Shown here: positions 45,862-61,686 of the stretch, in pieces
Position numbering within the stretch: position 1 is the stretch's first letter
Layout: every line of letters starts with the position of its first letter
Origin: CADEED01 sp963711635
Lineage (GTDB): Bacteria > Pseudomonadota > Gammaproteobacteria > Steroidobacterales > Steroidobacteraceae
Direction of reading: 5' to 3'
NCBI GenBank assembly: GCA_963711635.1
Contig: CAVQEZ010000005.1
Span: 984,278 to 1,048,277, forward strand
DNA length: 64,000 nt
Position numbers and translations under genes: made by a program
Notes under the pieces: generated by a model
Told to the model about the DNA's origin: nothing
Database searches by the model: none
The model's input: the letters and a program-made list of their open reading frames with translations, nothing else

Positions 45862-47594
45862 ACTGCGCGACGAGCATGTCGCACAGCGTCGCCGGATCCA
45901 CCGGCTTCACGAGGTGCATGTCGAAGCCCGCCTCGCGCGAGCGGCGGCGGTCGATTTCCTGGCCCCAGCCGGTGAGCGCGACCAGCACCGCACCGCGACC
46001 CCAGCTTTCCGCGCGAATGCGCCGCGCCACTTCGCAGCCATCGAGCTTGGGCATGCCGACATCCAGCACCACGATCTCGGGTCTGCGCAGCCCGGCCAGC
46101 AAAAGCGCCTCTTCGCCGTCCGAGGCGCAATGCACCTCATGGCCTTCCATGCGCAGCATCAGCGCCAGGCTTTCGAGCGCATCCTGGTTGTCGTCCGCGA
46201 TCAGGATGTTCCGGCGCACGGGCAACGGAGACTCCGATTTCTCCGCCGCAACCTTGGATTCGCTCGCATGTTCGCTGGCGCCCAGCAGCGGCAGCCGCAC
46301 GGTGAACTCGCTGCCCAGGTCGACCCCGGCACTGGCGACGCGGATCTCGCCGCCATGCAACTCCACCAGCGCACGCACCAGCGCCAGGCCGATGCCCAGG
46401 CCGCCGGTGGTCGAAACGCGTTCGCTCGGAATCTGCGTGAACAGTTCGAAGATGCGCGGCATGGCCTCCGATGCAATGCCAATGCCGGTGTCGCGCACCA
46501 GGATTTCCGCACGGCGATCCGTGAGCACGCGCCGCGAGCACGATATTGCCGCCCTCGCCCGTGTACTTCGCGGCGTTGTGCAGCAGGTTGCCGACCACCT
46601 GCGCCAGCCGCACCGGGTCGCCGCGCACCGTGAGCTCCGGATCCGCCGCGTCGATCTCCAGGTGCTGGCGTCTTCTGCTCCAGCAGCGGCTGCACGGTCT
46701 CGACGGCCGCGGCCAGCACGTCCGCGATCCTCACCGGCTCGCTCACGCAGCACGATCTTGCCGCGCGCGATGCGCGACACGTCGAGCAGATCGTCGACCA
46801 GGCGGATCATGTGCTTCAGCTGGCGCGCGATCACGCCGCGCGACCAGATGATCTTCGGATCCTGCGTCTCGCCCTGCATGAGCATGTGCGAGGCATTGCG
46901 CAGCGGGGACAATGGATTGCGCAGCTCATGCGAGAGCATGGCCAGGAACTCGTCGCGCTTGACCACCGCTTCCTTGAGCGAGTTCTCGGCGCGGATGCGC
47001 TCGCGGACTTCGGTCTCGAGCGACTCGTTGGAGCGCGACAGCTCGTCGTTGGCCTTGCTCAGGTGCGCGTTGATCTCCTCGAGCTCGCGCGTCTTCTCCG
47101 ACTGCAGCGCGTAGTTGGCTTCCTCGAGACGCTTGATGGAGTCGGCCAGCTCCTTGTTCACGCTTTGCAGCGCGCGCCGCTGGCGGTCGAGCTCGATCGA
47201 GCACCGCGACCTTGCTGCGCAGGATCTCGGGTACCACCGGGATGTAGACGTAGTCGATGGCGCCGGCCTTGTAGCCCTTGAGGCGATCGAACTCGGTGAC
47301 GTGCACGCCGGTCACGAAGATGATCGGCATGGTTTCGAACCGCGGGTGGTCGTGAATCAGCGCGGCGGTTTCGAAGCCGTCCATGCCCGGCATCTTCACG
47401 TCGAGCAGCACCACCGCGAAATCCTGCTTCATGAGCGCTTCCAGCGCCTCGAGGCCGGAATTCACCGCCACCAGGTTGTGACCCAGCGGCTCGAGAATGG
47501 CGCGGTAGGTCAGCAGGCGCGCCGGCTGATCGTCCACCAGCAGGATGTTGGCGGCATCGTGCCCGTGCGGAATGGGAGCCGGATCAGTGCTCAT
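45860..47594 (-). CDS. REC-HisKA-HATPase-REC hybrid histidine kinase (frame breaks)
   Basis: About 575 residues. N-terminal receiver: ILLVDDQPARLLTYRAIL, VVLLDVKMPGMDGFETA (phospho-Asp). A coiled coil (ELADSIKRLEEANYALQSEK, then LEEINAHLSKANDELSRSNE) leads to the HisKA helix DEFLAMLSHELRNPLSPLRN, the HATPase domain (LLHNAAKYTGEGGNIVLAA, VRDTGIGI, GGLGIGLALVRALVELHGG) and a C-terminal receiver (ILIADDNQDALESLALML, VVLDVGMPKLDG). Frame changes near 47205, 46740, 46668 and 46530. No membrane segment. It starts 8 bases after the upstream HAMP-array kinase and is surely co-expressed with it. Confidence 0.87.
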
Positions 47595-47601
47595 ATCGGC
47601 C

Positions 47602-53091
<5,490 letters not shown>

Positions 53092-53215
53092 GAATTGCCC
53101 AACTCCTACGAGGTCGTCGGAGTCTAAAGCCACTCATATTGAGACTGCTCCGCACAGTCGCGTAGGAAAAGCCCTACATGCGGCGATTCCACCGGGGTAA
53201 GCGCGGACCGGGACC

Positions 53216-54862
53216 TCAGCGCTGCGCGCGCGCGGCCTTGGGCGCGAAGGCATCGCCGAAGTAGTCGCCCGAGTACCACAGCGGTGGCGTCGGTGAGTCG
53301 GCCATGGCGCGCGTGATGCGGTAGTTCGCTTCGGCAAATTTCGCGCCCGCCTTCCAATCGATCTTCTGCGACATATCGTCGCGCGGTGAATGATAGAAGC
53401 CGGTCTGGAATTCGCCCCAGGCCTTTTCGCCGCCATTGGCGTAGCCAGTCATGAGAAACACCGCGGGCACACCCTGGCGTACGAACTGGTAGTGATCCGA
53501 GCGCGTGAAGATGCCCTGCTCGGGCATGGGGTCGGGCATCAGCTTGACGTTCATGGGTGCCACCGCCTGCTCCACGAACTTGGCGATGTTGGAATGGTTG
53601 GCGCCGAATGCGACGACATCCGTGAACTCATAGGTCAGCAGCGGCATGTCGAGATCGACGTTGCCCACGATCTGGCCGATGGGCACCGTCGGGTTGTGCG
53701 CGTAGTAGTCCGCGCCCACCAGTCCTTTTTCCTCCGCGGTCGTCGCCAGGAAGATCATGGACCGGCGCGGTCTGTCGGTGGCCTCGGCGGCGGCACGCGC
53801 AACCTCGAGCAGGGTGGCGATGCCGGCGCCGTTGTCCATGGCGCCGTTGTAGATGCGATCGTCACCGGGCTTTGCGTTGGGAACGTCCTTGATGCCCAGG
53901 TGATCCAGGTGCGCCGACAGCACGATGTATTGCTTCGACAACTCAGGATCGCTGCCCGGCAGAATGGCGATGACGTTCGGACTGGAGACTCGCTCCCACT
54001 GGCCCTCGCCCTGGATACGCGCCCTGGTCTTCAGCGCGAAGCCCTTCGGCGCGCCCTTGTCCTTGTCTGCTTCGGCGCGCACGTCGGCGAAGGAGCGCTC
54101 GGCACCGGCAAACAACAACTCGGCGGCGGGCGCGTTCAGGAAAGCTCCGCCGCGCAGCAGCGGCGACTCCGAATGCGCCTTGCCATCCGCCTCGACCCAG
54201 TCAAAGTCCGGATCGCTGGAATACTCCAGCATCTTCTCCCACGGGAAGGCCTTTTCGAACTGCAACGTGGCGACCACGATGACGCCGAGCGCACCGTGCT
54301 TCTGTGCAACCTTGCCCTTCTGCGCACTGACGTGCGCGCCTTCTTCAGTGGGCAGGCCCTTCGGATAGCCGCGCAGCGCGACGACGATGCAGTCCTTGAC
54401 GTCCAGATCCTTGTAGTCGTCGAGGCCCAGGCGCTCGTCCTCGATTCCGTAGCCGACGAACACCAGCGGCGCCGAGAGATCCACCTTGCTCTGTCGTGGA
54501 CTGATGCCGACCATGACGTTGTCCGCGTGCTTGAAACGCTTCTCGCCGCCCGGCCCCGTGATGGTGAATGAGCCCTTGTCCGGGCCGTGCGTGGTTTTCT
54601 GGAACGGCACCTGCTGAAACCAGCTGCCCTCGGTACCGCCCGGCGTCAGGCCGTAGGAATCGAACTCGGCGGCGACGTAGCGCGCGGCGATCTCGTACCC
54701 GCGCGAACCGGTATCCCGGCCTTCGAGCAGGTCGTCCGCGAGGAAGGCCACGTGCGCGCGAAAGCGCTCGGGCGTGAATGACGGCGCCGCCGTGGGTGGC
54801 GGCTGATCCGCCGAGCAACCGGCAACCAGCGTGAAGATGACCGCAAGAGTTAGTGTTCGCAT
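53216..54862 (-). CDS. M28-family metallopeptidase lipoprotein with PA domain
   Basis: 548 residues. MRTLTLAVIFTLVAGCSADQ is a lipoprotein signal with the Cys at residue 16. Residues ~135-290 form a protease-associated (PA) insert; residues ~300-520 the M28 peptidase: VLSAHLDHLG (first Zn His, ~317), NGAMDNGAGIATLLEVAR (bridging Asp), TTAEEKGLVG (catalytic Glu pair), GNVDLDMP (Zn Asp) and a final FYHSPRDD (Zn His). All ligands are present. Probably an aminopeptidase or carboxypeptidase in the periplasm. Unbroken frame. Confidence 0.92.
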   Translation of the reverse strand: MRTLTLAVIFTLVAGCSADQPPPTAAPSFTPERFRAHVAFLADDLLEGRDTGSRGYEIAARYVAAEFDSYGLTPGGTEGSWFQQVPFQKTTHGPDKGSFTITGPGGEKRFKHADNVMVGISPRQSKVDLSAPLVFVGYGIEDERLGLDDYKDLDVKDCIVVALRGYPKGLPTEEGAHVSAQKGKVAQKHGALGVIVVATLQFEKAFPWEKMLEYSSDPDFDWVEADGKAHSESPLLRGGAFLNAPAAELLFAGAERSFADVRAEADKDKGAPKGFALKTRARIQGEGQWERVSSPNVIAILPGSDPELSKQYIVLSAHLDHLGIKDVPNAKPGDDRIYNGAMDNGAGIATLLEVARAAAEATDRPRRSMIFLATTAEEKGLVGADYYAHNPTVPIGQIVGNVDLDMPLLTYEFTDVVAFGANHSNIAKFVEQAVAPMNVKLMPDPMPEQGIFTRSDHYQFVRQGVPAVFLMTGYANGGEKAWGEFQTGFYHSPRDDMSQKIDWKAGAKFAEANYRITRAMADSPTPPLWYSGDYFGDAFAPKAARAQR

Positions 54863-54995
54863 GCGCGCATGATCGGCGCCCGCTCCTAACAAGTCCAGCG
54901 CACCGCCTTTCGTCGCGTCCCCGATTCGGCCCGGCGAAAAACCGGGATTCCCTTGGTGACAGCGACGCCGGAATCTGCTCCGCAGGCGGCGCGAA

Positions 54996-57143
54996 TCAGC
55001 TGCGAATCACGAGATCCAGCTTGCCTTCGCGCCGTTCGACACTGGCACTCACGGACCCGGCGTGACGCCGCACGGTGAAGTCCACGGAGGCTTCGCCCAC
55101 CGACAGATTGCGTACGTGGATTTCCTCGAATCCTTCGGGCATGACCGGGTGTGCCAGCACGATCTGCCGGTCGAGGGCATCGATGGCGATGCCGAGCACG
55201 CTCTGCAGCAGCAGGAATGTCGAGGCCGAGGATGCCGTCTGGGGTGAGCAGGCCACCGGCGACATCAGCGGCAGCTCGCGCCCGCGCCGGCGGAAACCAC
55301 AGAACAGCTCCGGCAGCCGCAGCAGGTCGAAATTCTGCGCGGCCTCGAACTGCGCATTGAGGATGCGCAGCGCAAAGGCCTTGTCGTCGTAGCGAGCGGC
55401 GCCCGCGGCCAGCAGCGAGTTGTCATGCGGCCAGATCGCGCCGTTGTGATAGGACATGGGGTTGAAGCGCAGTTCGCTCTCCGCCACCGTGCGCACGCCC
55501 CAGCCCGAGAACATCTGCTCGTCGCCGAATCCCGCGATCAACTGGCGCCCGTGCTCCGCATGCGCGATGCCGGTGAACAGGCAGTGCCCGGGGTTCGAGG
55601 TGCGCACGCGGCAGGGTTGCTTGTCGGCGTCCAGCGCCAGCGCGAAGGACTCGATGTCCGAGCACCAGAAGGCGCTGTTGAAACGCGCCTGCAGCGCCTG
55701 CGCCGCCTCGACCAGCGCGATGGCGCGCGGCATCTCGCCCAGGGATCTGGCGATCCGGGCAGCGCCGAGCTTGGCGCCATAGACGTAAGCCTGCACCTCG
55801 CACAAGGCCAGCGGCCCCTGCGCCAGCCGGCCGTCCGCATGGAACACCGAATCCGGCGAGCTCTTCCAGCCATGCAGCATCGGCCCGGCGGCGCGCGACC
55901 GCGCCTCGACGAAACCGTCGCCGTCGGTGTCGCCGTACACGTCGATCCAGGACAGCGCCTGGCAGACGGCCGGCCACAATTCCGCGATGAAATCGAGATC
56001 CGCGGTGCGCGCATAGTAGGCACCGGCCAGCATCACGAACAACGGCGTGGTATCCACGCCGAAGTAGTTTGGCGCGATGTCGCCGCCGCGCGCCTCGTTG
56101 AGGATCTTGCCCGGCTCGGCCCCATTGGCCGCAAAGGTGTCCGAGCTCTGGGTCGCCGCGAGATATCGCAGCACGTTGCGCGCGATACCCGGCCACAGCC
56201 ACAGGGTCTGCAGCGCCACGATCACGGCATCGCGCCCGAACAGCGCGTCCAGCCACGGCAGGCCCGCGGCCGGGACGCGTCCATGCGGAGTGGCCGTGAG
56301 CATCATGCCGATGTCGGCCGCGGAGCGCTGCAGCCAGGCGTTGAACGTGGCGTCGCTCGATTCGACCTGGCAGGGTGGGCGGCTCTCGTTGCGCGCCAGT
56401 TCCTCGGCCGCCGCCAGCGATCGCGTGTAGGTGGTGATCTGCACCGGCTGGTTCGCCGAGCGACAACCGATGGCCAGCGCGATGGTCTTTTCGCCGCGGC
56501 TGCCGATCTGCAACCGGTAACGCAATGCATCCGACGAAATCGCGTCAGGCGCCGTGTGGCAGTCGACCACGGTTTCGCGCACCAGCTCGTCCGCGCCGAG
56601 GTATCCCTGCGTCACGCTGTCGCGTTCCACGCGCTCGAAGCGTGCGCGTCCGGCGTCCACGCGCCGCTGCGCGCGCACGTCGATGATGTGCTCGAAGTCG
56701 GAGCCGAAGCGGATCACCAGCTCGACGGCAACCGTGGTCAGCGCGAAGTTGCGCACCTTGATCATCTCGTGGCACACGCCGCCCCAGATGAATCTCGAGC
56801 GCGTGATGTGCAGAGTGCCGCGCGGCAACACGATGCGGCCGCCCTCGCCGCGCACATCGGGGTTGGTCAGGTGCACGCTGAGCAGCACGTTGTCCTCGCG
56901 CGGGCTCGCGGCCAGCAGCAAGGGACGCAGTCCGGCGACCGTCAGCGTGAGACGCGAGAGATGCCGCACGCCGGCGCGATACAGCCCGGCCTCGGTGCGC
57001 GCCTCGGCATCGATGTCGCCGATTTCATTGAACAGGCCGAAGCAGTCGTCGTGCCGGAGCGTGTGCGTGCGTTCCGCGCTGGCAACGTCGGCCGTGACCA
57101 CCTGGTGCGGTGCGTCCAGCGAAATGGCCCGTTCAGAGGACAC
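54996..57143 (-). CDS. amylo-alpha-1,6-glucosidase-type glycoside hydrolase
   Basis: 715 residues. The N-terminal part (to ~220) matches the GDE_N_bis beta-sandwich (HTLRHDDCFGLFNEIGDIDA); the rest is an (alpha/alpha)6 barrel with AAGLPWLDALFGRDAVIVAL, QTLWLWPGIARNVLRYLAAT, RGGDIAPNYFGVDTTPLFVM, GWKSSPDSVFHADG and NPMSYHNGAIWPHDN. This is the glycogen-debranching/GH15-63-like superfamily. Start GTG 57143 overlaps the end of the heparinase-like gene by 11 bases. Whether it acts on glycogen or on the exopolysaccharide made by its neighbours is open. Confidence 0.85.
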   Translation of the reverse strand: MSSERAISLDAPHQVVTADVASAERTHTLRHDDCFGLFNEIGDIDAEARTEAGLYRAGVRHLSRLTLTVAGLRPLLLAASPREDNVLLSVHLTNPDVRGEGGRIVLPRGTLHITRSRFIWGGVCHEMIKVRNFALTTVAVELVIRFGSDFEHIIDVRAQRRVDAGRARFERVERDSVTQGYLGADELVRETVVDCHTAPDAISSDALRYRLQIGSRGEKTIALAIGCRSANQPVQITTYTRSLAAAEELARNESRPPCQVESSDATFNAWLQRSAADIGMMLTATPHGRVPAAGLPWLDALFGRDAVIVALQTLWLWPGIARNVLRYLAATQSSDTFAANGAEPGKILNEARGGDIAPNYFGVDTTPLFVMLAGAYYARTADLDFIAELWPAVCQALSWIDVYGDTDGDGFVEARSRAAGPMLHGWKSSPDSVFHADGRLAQGPLALCEVQAYVYGAKLGAARIARSLGEMPRAIALVEAAQALQARFNSAFWCSDIESFALALDADKQPCRVRTSNPGHCLFTGIAHAEHGRQLIAGFGDEQMFSGWGVRTVAESELRFNPMSYHNGAIWPHDNSLLAAGAARYDDKAFALRILNAQFEAAQNFDLLRLPELFCGFRRRGRELPLMSPVACSPQTASSASTFLLLQSVLGIAIDALDRQIVLAHPVMPEGFEEIHVRNLSVGEASVDFTVRRHAGSVSASVERREGKLDLVIRS

Positions 57144-59127
57144 CAGGACGTGACCTCGTGTAAGTAATGCGGGTGCGGAGCACCGTATCACCGGCGATAC
57201 GCGAGTGCCACAAGACTGTGGTGGTTGGCTGCTTGCAGCCGAAGGAACGCGAAATCCACCCGCCCTGCGCCGGCGTACCGCCGCGATGGATCTCCACGCG
57301 CTCCAGGGGCTCGAGCGGCTCCATGTGCACCTGCGTAAAACCGTTGACGATGCGCAGGCCCGCGCCATCACGCTCCACCTGGCAGCCTTCCGCGAAGTGC
57401 CAGGCGCGGCGTGCCGAGTGCTCGCCTTCACAGCGCAACAGATCGGCGACCTGGATGACTTGCTGGTGGGCATCGAACAGGATCTCGCGGCGGTGGACCA
57501 CCGGATCCTCGAGCCGCTCATAGCCGTAATGCTCGCCGATGAAGCGCTGGATGGAGTTGCCAGCCTCGAATTCGATGCAGCGTGCGCGCGCGTGGTCGGT
57601 CCACATGAAATTGCCGGCCTGCAGCGACTGGTCCTGCTCGTCGATGCCCACGGTGTTGTGGGCCAGCGTGCTGCGGAAATAACGCCGCCACCCGGGATCG
57701 GTGTGATACGCATACGTACCCGGGTCCACCAGGATCTCGCGGTCGCCGATGTTGAGCACGAAGGACAACGCATCGGCGTGGCCGTGCGCGGCGATGCTCA
57801 GGTAACCCAGCGGCCCCGCGTCGACCAGCAGCCGCACCTCGTCCGGCGTGTCGAAAGCCGCGCCGAGCAGGTAGTAGCCGGATTCGGAAAACTGCATGCG
57901 CGGACGGAAGCCGGCGCGCCCGCGTTGCTTGAGTCGTGCCAGCGTGCGCACCGCACTCACGCCCAGCAGGGTGACGGTCTTGCTGTCAGCGGTGCCGGCC
58001 TTGGCCGCGAGATCCGGCCGGTCGAACAGCACCGCGCCCGTGGCGATCAGCGAACCATGCGGCGAAAAACCCGCCTCGGGTGCGAGTCGAACCACGTAGC
58101 CATCGTCCGCGTCGCCGATCATGGGCAGCGCCCCCGCGACACTGGTCAGCGACGCGAGGAAATCGATCATGACCTCGAGGCGGCGCCAGTAGACAGGCGA
58201 GAAATCCTCCCCGCGCGTGCGCGCCGCGAGACCCGCCAGCAGCAGGAAATCCAGCACGAAGGTCTGGTAGCCGAATGCCTGCTCGCGATTGCCGCCGTCG
58301 GGCGCGTTCTGGCGATGGCATTCCGCTTCGAGGATGCCGCGGCACCGCTCGCCCCACTCACGCATCTGCGGCCACAGCGGCCAGGTGGAAGCCGCGATGT
58401 ACACGCCCGCCGCTTCACCGATCAGGTGATTGTTAGCCGAGGAGAATCGCGACAGGTTGCCCACGATCATGCGCGCCTGCTCGTAGATGGCCTTGAGCCA
58501 GCGTTCGCGGAACGCCGCGCCGTCTTCGTCGGCGAACAGACGGGAGCGCGAACCGCCGATCAGCTGCCAGGCGATGCTCCAGTTGATCAGGCGGATGCCC
58601 AGCTCCAGTGCGCTGACCCAGTTGGGTCCACGTCCCACCGGGCATTGCTCGATCCACGAATCGACCTGCGCACGAATGCCGAGCGCGTAGCGCGGGTCGC
58701 CGGTGAGCGCGCTGGCCTGCGCGAGCGTGACCAGGTGCAGATGCCGGTTGGCCTCCCACAGGTACTTGATGTTGCCGACCACGCGCTCATCGCGATAGTC
58801 GATGGCAGTGGCGCGTCGCGTCCCGGCGACGCGATGCGTGAGCGGGTCACGGTTCCACTGCGGGGGATCCCCGAGATCGCAATCCACGAGGTCGAAGAAC
58901 GAGTAGCGGCCCGCGAGCACCCGCTCCGCGGCCGCGATCAGCGCGTCGGGCGACAGCGACACGAACGGCGGCAGGAAGCGCAGATCCGTCGCGAACGCGT
59001 CGCGCGCCGGCAACGTCTGTTGCGTGAATGGCGACGACACCGTGCGCACGGTGCGCGCGAGACGATATGCCACCTCGGCGCCGGACATGCGCCGCAGGCG
59101 CCTCAAATACCAACCGGGTTGCTGCAT
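57133..59127 (-). CDS. heparinase II/III-like polysaccharide lyase-family protein
   Basis: 664 residues, no signal peptide seen. The N-terminal alpha/alpha barrel contains YLWEANRHLHLVTLAQASAL and SSANNHLIGEAAGVYIAAST (conserved NHLxxE), and the C-terminal heparinase II/III beta-domain contains IAAHGHADALSFVLNIGDRE and DPGTYAYHTDPGWRRYFRST. Such genes are regular members of exopolysaccharide loci, where they trim or modify the polymer. Start ATG 59127. It is 16 bases after the CapK-like gene and overlaps the debranching-type gene downstream. Confidence 0.88.
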   Translation of the reverse strand: MQQPGWYLRRLRRMSGAEVAYRLARTVRTVSSPFTQQTLPARDAFATDLRFLPPFVSLSPDALIAAAERVLAGRYSFFDLVDCDLGDPPQWNRDPLTHRVAGTRRATAIDYRDERVVGNIKYLWEANRHLHLVTLAQASALTGDPRYALGIRAQVDSWIEQCPVGRGPNWVSALELGIRLINWSIAWQLIGGSRSRLFADEDGAAFRERWLKAIYEQARMIVGNLSRFSSANNHLIGEAAGVYIAASTWPLWPQMREWGERCRGILEAECHRQNAPDGGNREQAFGYQTFVLDFLLLAGLAARTRGEDFSPVYWRRLEVMIDFLASLTSVAGALPMIGDADDGYVVRLAPEAGFSPHGSLIATGAVLFDRPDLAAKAGTADSKTVTLLGVSAVRTLARLKQRGRAGFRPRMQFSESGYYLLGAAFDTPDEVRLLVDAGPLGYLSIAAHGHADALSFVLNIGDREILVDPGTYAYHTDPGWRRYFRSTLAHNTVGIDEQDQSLQAGNFMWTDHARARCIEFEAGNSIQRFIGEHYGYERLEDPVVHRREILFDAHQQVIQVADLLRCEGEHSARRAWHFAEGCQVERDGAGLRIVNGFTQVHMEPLEPLERVEIHRGGTPAQGGWISRSFGCKQPTTTVLWHSRIAGDTVLRTRITYTRSRPGVL

Positions 59128-59143
59128 GCAGGAACCTGAAGAC

Positions 59144-60532
59144 TCAATGGGTGAGCATTGGTTCCACGCCGGCACGCCTGAGTGCTTCGTGAACCGGCGG
59201 CCGATGCACGATGAGCGGCGTCTTGCCGCGTGGTGTGCGCTCGAGGTATTGCGCGACTTCGACTTCGAGCCGCATGTCGGGGGGAACCTTGGCGCGCGCG
59301 TTTTCCAGCAGGCGCGCGGCGTCGTCCGCGCAGAAGCCGGGCGCGGGCACGACGCGGATGCGCGCCGAATCCAGTGTCTCCTGTACCACCTGGATGCGCA
59401 GCACGTGTTCGACGTCGTGTGGAATGGACTCCAGCCCCGTAAGGCGAATGCCCGTCGGACAGGCGATCACTTCCTGTTCGCGCCCGAGGAATCCACGGAA
59501 GCTGCGCAATCCGAGCGCCAGCTCCTGCAGCTCGCGGATGCCCCAGTCCGCCGGCAGCCGGATCAGGTCGCCGGTGCGATAACGCACCAGCGGCATCATG
59601 CTGTTCCAGAACGTCGTGCCGACCACTTCGTAAAGTTTGTCGCGCCCGCCGGGCGGCAGTAGTTTGGAGTCGTAGGGAACGAATTCCACGTGCGAGTAAC
59701 CGGCCAGGAAGCGGTATTGGCGCGGTGCGAACGCATAGGCGAAGGCCACGCGCTCGGACTGCCCGTAGTAATCGGCGATGCGGGCACCCAGCACCTCTTG
59801 GACCAGCGCCCAGGCTTCGGGCTTGAGTACTTCCGAGGAGGTGAGCACCGCCTGCACCTTGAGCGTGCGGCCATTTTCCTGCAGCAGCTTGCAGAGCGCT
59901 TCCAGCGCGCTGGGATATGCGCACAACAGTTGCGGTGCGAAATTTTCGAGCGAATCGGCGATGCGTTCGATGTTCTTGGGCGACACCGCGCGCGCGCAGA
60001 AGATGCGCGAGCGCCCGCCGTTCGCACTGACTCCATCCGGCGCGATCAGCGTGCGCGGATCCTGCAGGTTGTCGCCGCGCAGCACCGCGGTGCGCACCGT
60101 GCGCGGATGCAGGCCCAGCTGCACCACCAGGCGGTCGATGCAGGCCTGCTCGAACACGATGCCATCGAGCGATCGCACCAGCTTGAGCGGAACGCCGGCG
60201 GTGCCACCGGTGTTGGCCGGCGCCGAGAACCATTCGTTGCCGGTGGTGAACACACGCAGCCGGTTGCGCAGCAGCTCCTTGTCGAGCAACGGCCAGCTGG
60301 TGACCTCCTCGCCACCGCGCACGATGCTGCCGTAGTCCGTGCGCATCGCGGCCGCGAGCGTGCGTGCGAGCTGCTCACGCGACCATGCGAGGCGGCCCTC
60401 CAGGTCCTGGCCTTCGAGCCGATCCAGCAGTTTCCGTGACCGTTCGTAATAAAACGGATTGCGTCTGACGAAACTCTCGCCGACCACGTGCCGTTTGAGG
60501 CGATCGACGACGAATGCCAGGGTTGCACTCAT
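59144..60532 (-). CDS. CapK-like AMP-dependent ligase (phenylacetate-CoA ligase family)
   Basis: 462 residues of the adenylate-forming superfamily. ANTGGTAGVPLKLV near residue 106 is the phosphate-binding loop; YYGQSERVAFAYAF near 262 and LVRYRTGDLIRLP near 320 are the adenine and ribose-binding motifs. Members in capsule and exopolysaccharide clusters are called CapK and are thought to activate an acyl or amino-acid substituent. ATG 60532 overlaps the upstream glycosyltransferase stop (ATGA). Confidence 0.88.
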   Translation of the reverse strand: MSATLAFVVDRLKRHVVGESFVRRNPFYYERSRKLLDRLEGQDLEGRLAWSREQLARTLAAAMRTDYGSIVRGGEEVTSWPLLDKELLRNRLRVFTTGNEWFSAPANTGGTAGVPLKLVRSLDGIVFEQACIDRLVVQLGLHPRTVRTAVLRGDNLQDPRTLIAPDGVSANGGRSRIFCARAVSPKNIERIADSLENFAPQLLCAYPSALEALCKLLQENGRTLKVQAVLTSSEVLKPEAWALVQEVLGARIADYYGQSERVAFAYAFAPRQYRFLAGYSHVEFVPYDSKLLPPGGRDKLYEVVGTTFWNSMMPLVRYRTGDLIRLPADWGIRELQELALGLRSFRGFLGREQEVIACPTGIRLTGLESIPHDVEHVLRIQVVQETLDSARIRVVPAPGFCADDAARLLENARAKVPPDMRLEVEVAQYLERTPRGKTPLIVHRPPVHEALRRAGVEPMLTH

Positions 60533-61686
60533 GCGATTTCCCTGATTTCCGCGACCGGTGCGATGCGCTGGTAGATGTCCGCGAGGCGGCGCGCGTACAC
60601 GTGCACGTCGAAGGCACGTGCGCGCTCGCGCGCCGTGCGCCCCGCCGCCTGGCGTGCCGGGTCATCGGCAATGAGCCGCGCCATGGCGGCGCGGATCTGC
60701 TCGATATCGCCGGGGGTCACCAGGATGCCGTCCAGGCCATTGCGGAAAACGTCCGGGATGCCGCCCACCGGCGAGGTGATCGACGGCAGGCCGTTGGCCA
60801 TGGCTTCGAGCAGCGCCATGGGCACGCCCTCGGCGCGCGACGGCAGCGCAAACACGTCGCTCTGCGCCAGCAGGCGATCGCGTTCAGCGGTATTGATCCA
60901 GGAGTGGACCTCGACCTGGCTGCCCAGCGGCTCGGCCAGTTTGCGCACGCCCTCGACGTCACCGTCGCCCGCGAGCACCAGGCGCGCCCGGTTGCGCAGG
61001 CCTTCCGGCAGTCCCGCGAATGCGTTCACGAGGTCGTAGCTTCCCTTGCGTTCTCCCAGCCGGCCGAGATGCAGGAACTGCACTGTCTCGCGACCGGCAC
61101 GGTCGGGCACCTCGGCGGGGACCCGTACCGGGTTCGGCAGCACCACGATCTGCGACGGCGAGATCTCGCATTCCTCGACGTAGAAGTCGCGCCACTGCGT
61201 CGACAGCGTGATGAACACGTTGGCCCGCTGCAGCGTGCGGTTCACGTTGCGGCGCACCGCGGCCGGCAGCTTGCGATGAAACAGGTCGAACTCCGAACCG
61301 TGGGCATGCAGCACCAGCGGTCGGCCGGCGCGCGCCACCATCTCGGCCAGGATCACCTTGCGCAGCGTGCTGCCGCGCGATGCGATATGGATGTGCACGA
61401 TGGTGGGATCGAGCGATTCCAGCGAGCGCCGCAGCACCTGCACGGCGCGCGCGAACACCGAAGCCTTGGCGATTGCCGAGCCGTCCTCCATGGTCGGCAC
61501 GTGCCGTATGGACACGTACGGCGGAAGGTAGTCGCAGATCAGCTGCTCCACCGAGCTGATGCCGCCGCGCACCTGGAGCGACGGCCCGAATTGCAACACG
61601 CGCACGCGACCGTCCGGCGGCAGCGGCGCGAGTCGCGCCGGAAAAGGCTGGAACTCGCGGTTCACGGGCTTGAGGTCAGCATTCAT
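60529..61686 (-). CDS. glycosyltransferase family 4
   Basis: 385 residues, GT-B fold. VLQFGPSLQVRGGISSVEQL is the acceptor-side N-terminus; FLHLGRLGERKGSYDLVNAF and PSRAEGVPMALLEAMANGLP (the EX7E nucleotide-sugar motif) define GT4. Cytoplasmic, builds the repeat unit of the exopolysaccharide by family knowledge. ATG 61686 overlaps the upstream stop (ATGA) and its own stop overlaps the CapK-like start, so all three are translationally coupled. Confidence 0.92.
   Translation of the reverse strand: MNADLKPVNREFQPFPARLAPLPPDGRVRVLQFGPSLQVRGGISSVEQLICDYLPPYVSIRHVPTMEDGSAIAKASVFARAVQVLRRSLESLDPTIVHIHIASRGSTLRKVILAEMVARAGRPLVLHAHGSEFDLFHRKLPAAVRRNVNRTLQRANVFITLSTQWRDFYVEECEISPSQIVVLPNPVRVPAEVPDRAGRETVQFLHLGRLGERKGSYDLVNAFAGLPEGLRNRARLVLAGDGDVEGVRKLAEPLGSQVEVHSWINTAERDRLLAQSDVFALPSRAEGVPMALLEAMANGLPSITSPVGGIPDVFRNGLDGILVTPGDIEQIRAAMARLIADDPARQAAGRTARERARAFDVHVYARRLADIYQRIAPVAEIREIA

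Noticed and set aside
45099..47114. A 671-codon plus-strand frame across the repeat composite and the hybrid kinase
   Set aside because: Its first part runs through non-coding inverted repeats and the rest is antisense to a clear kinase.
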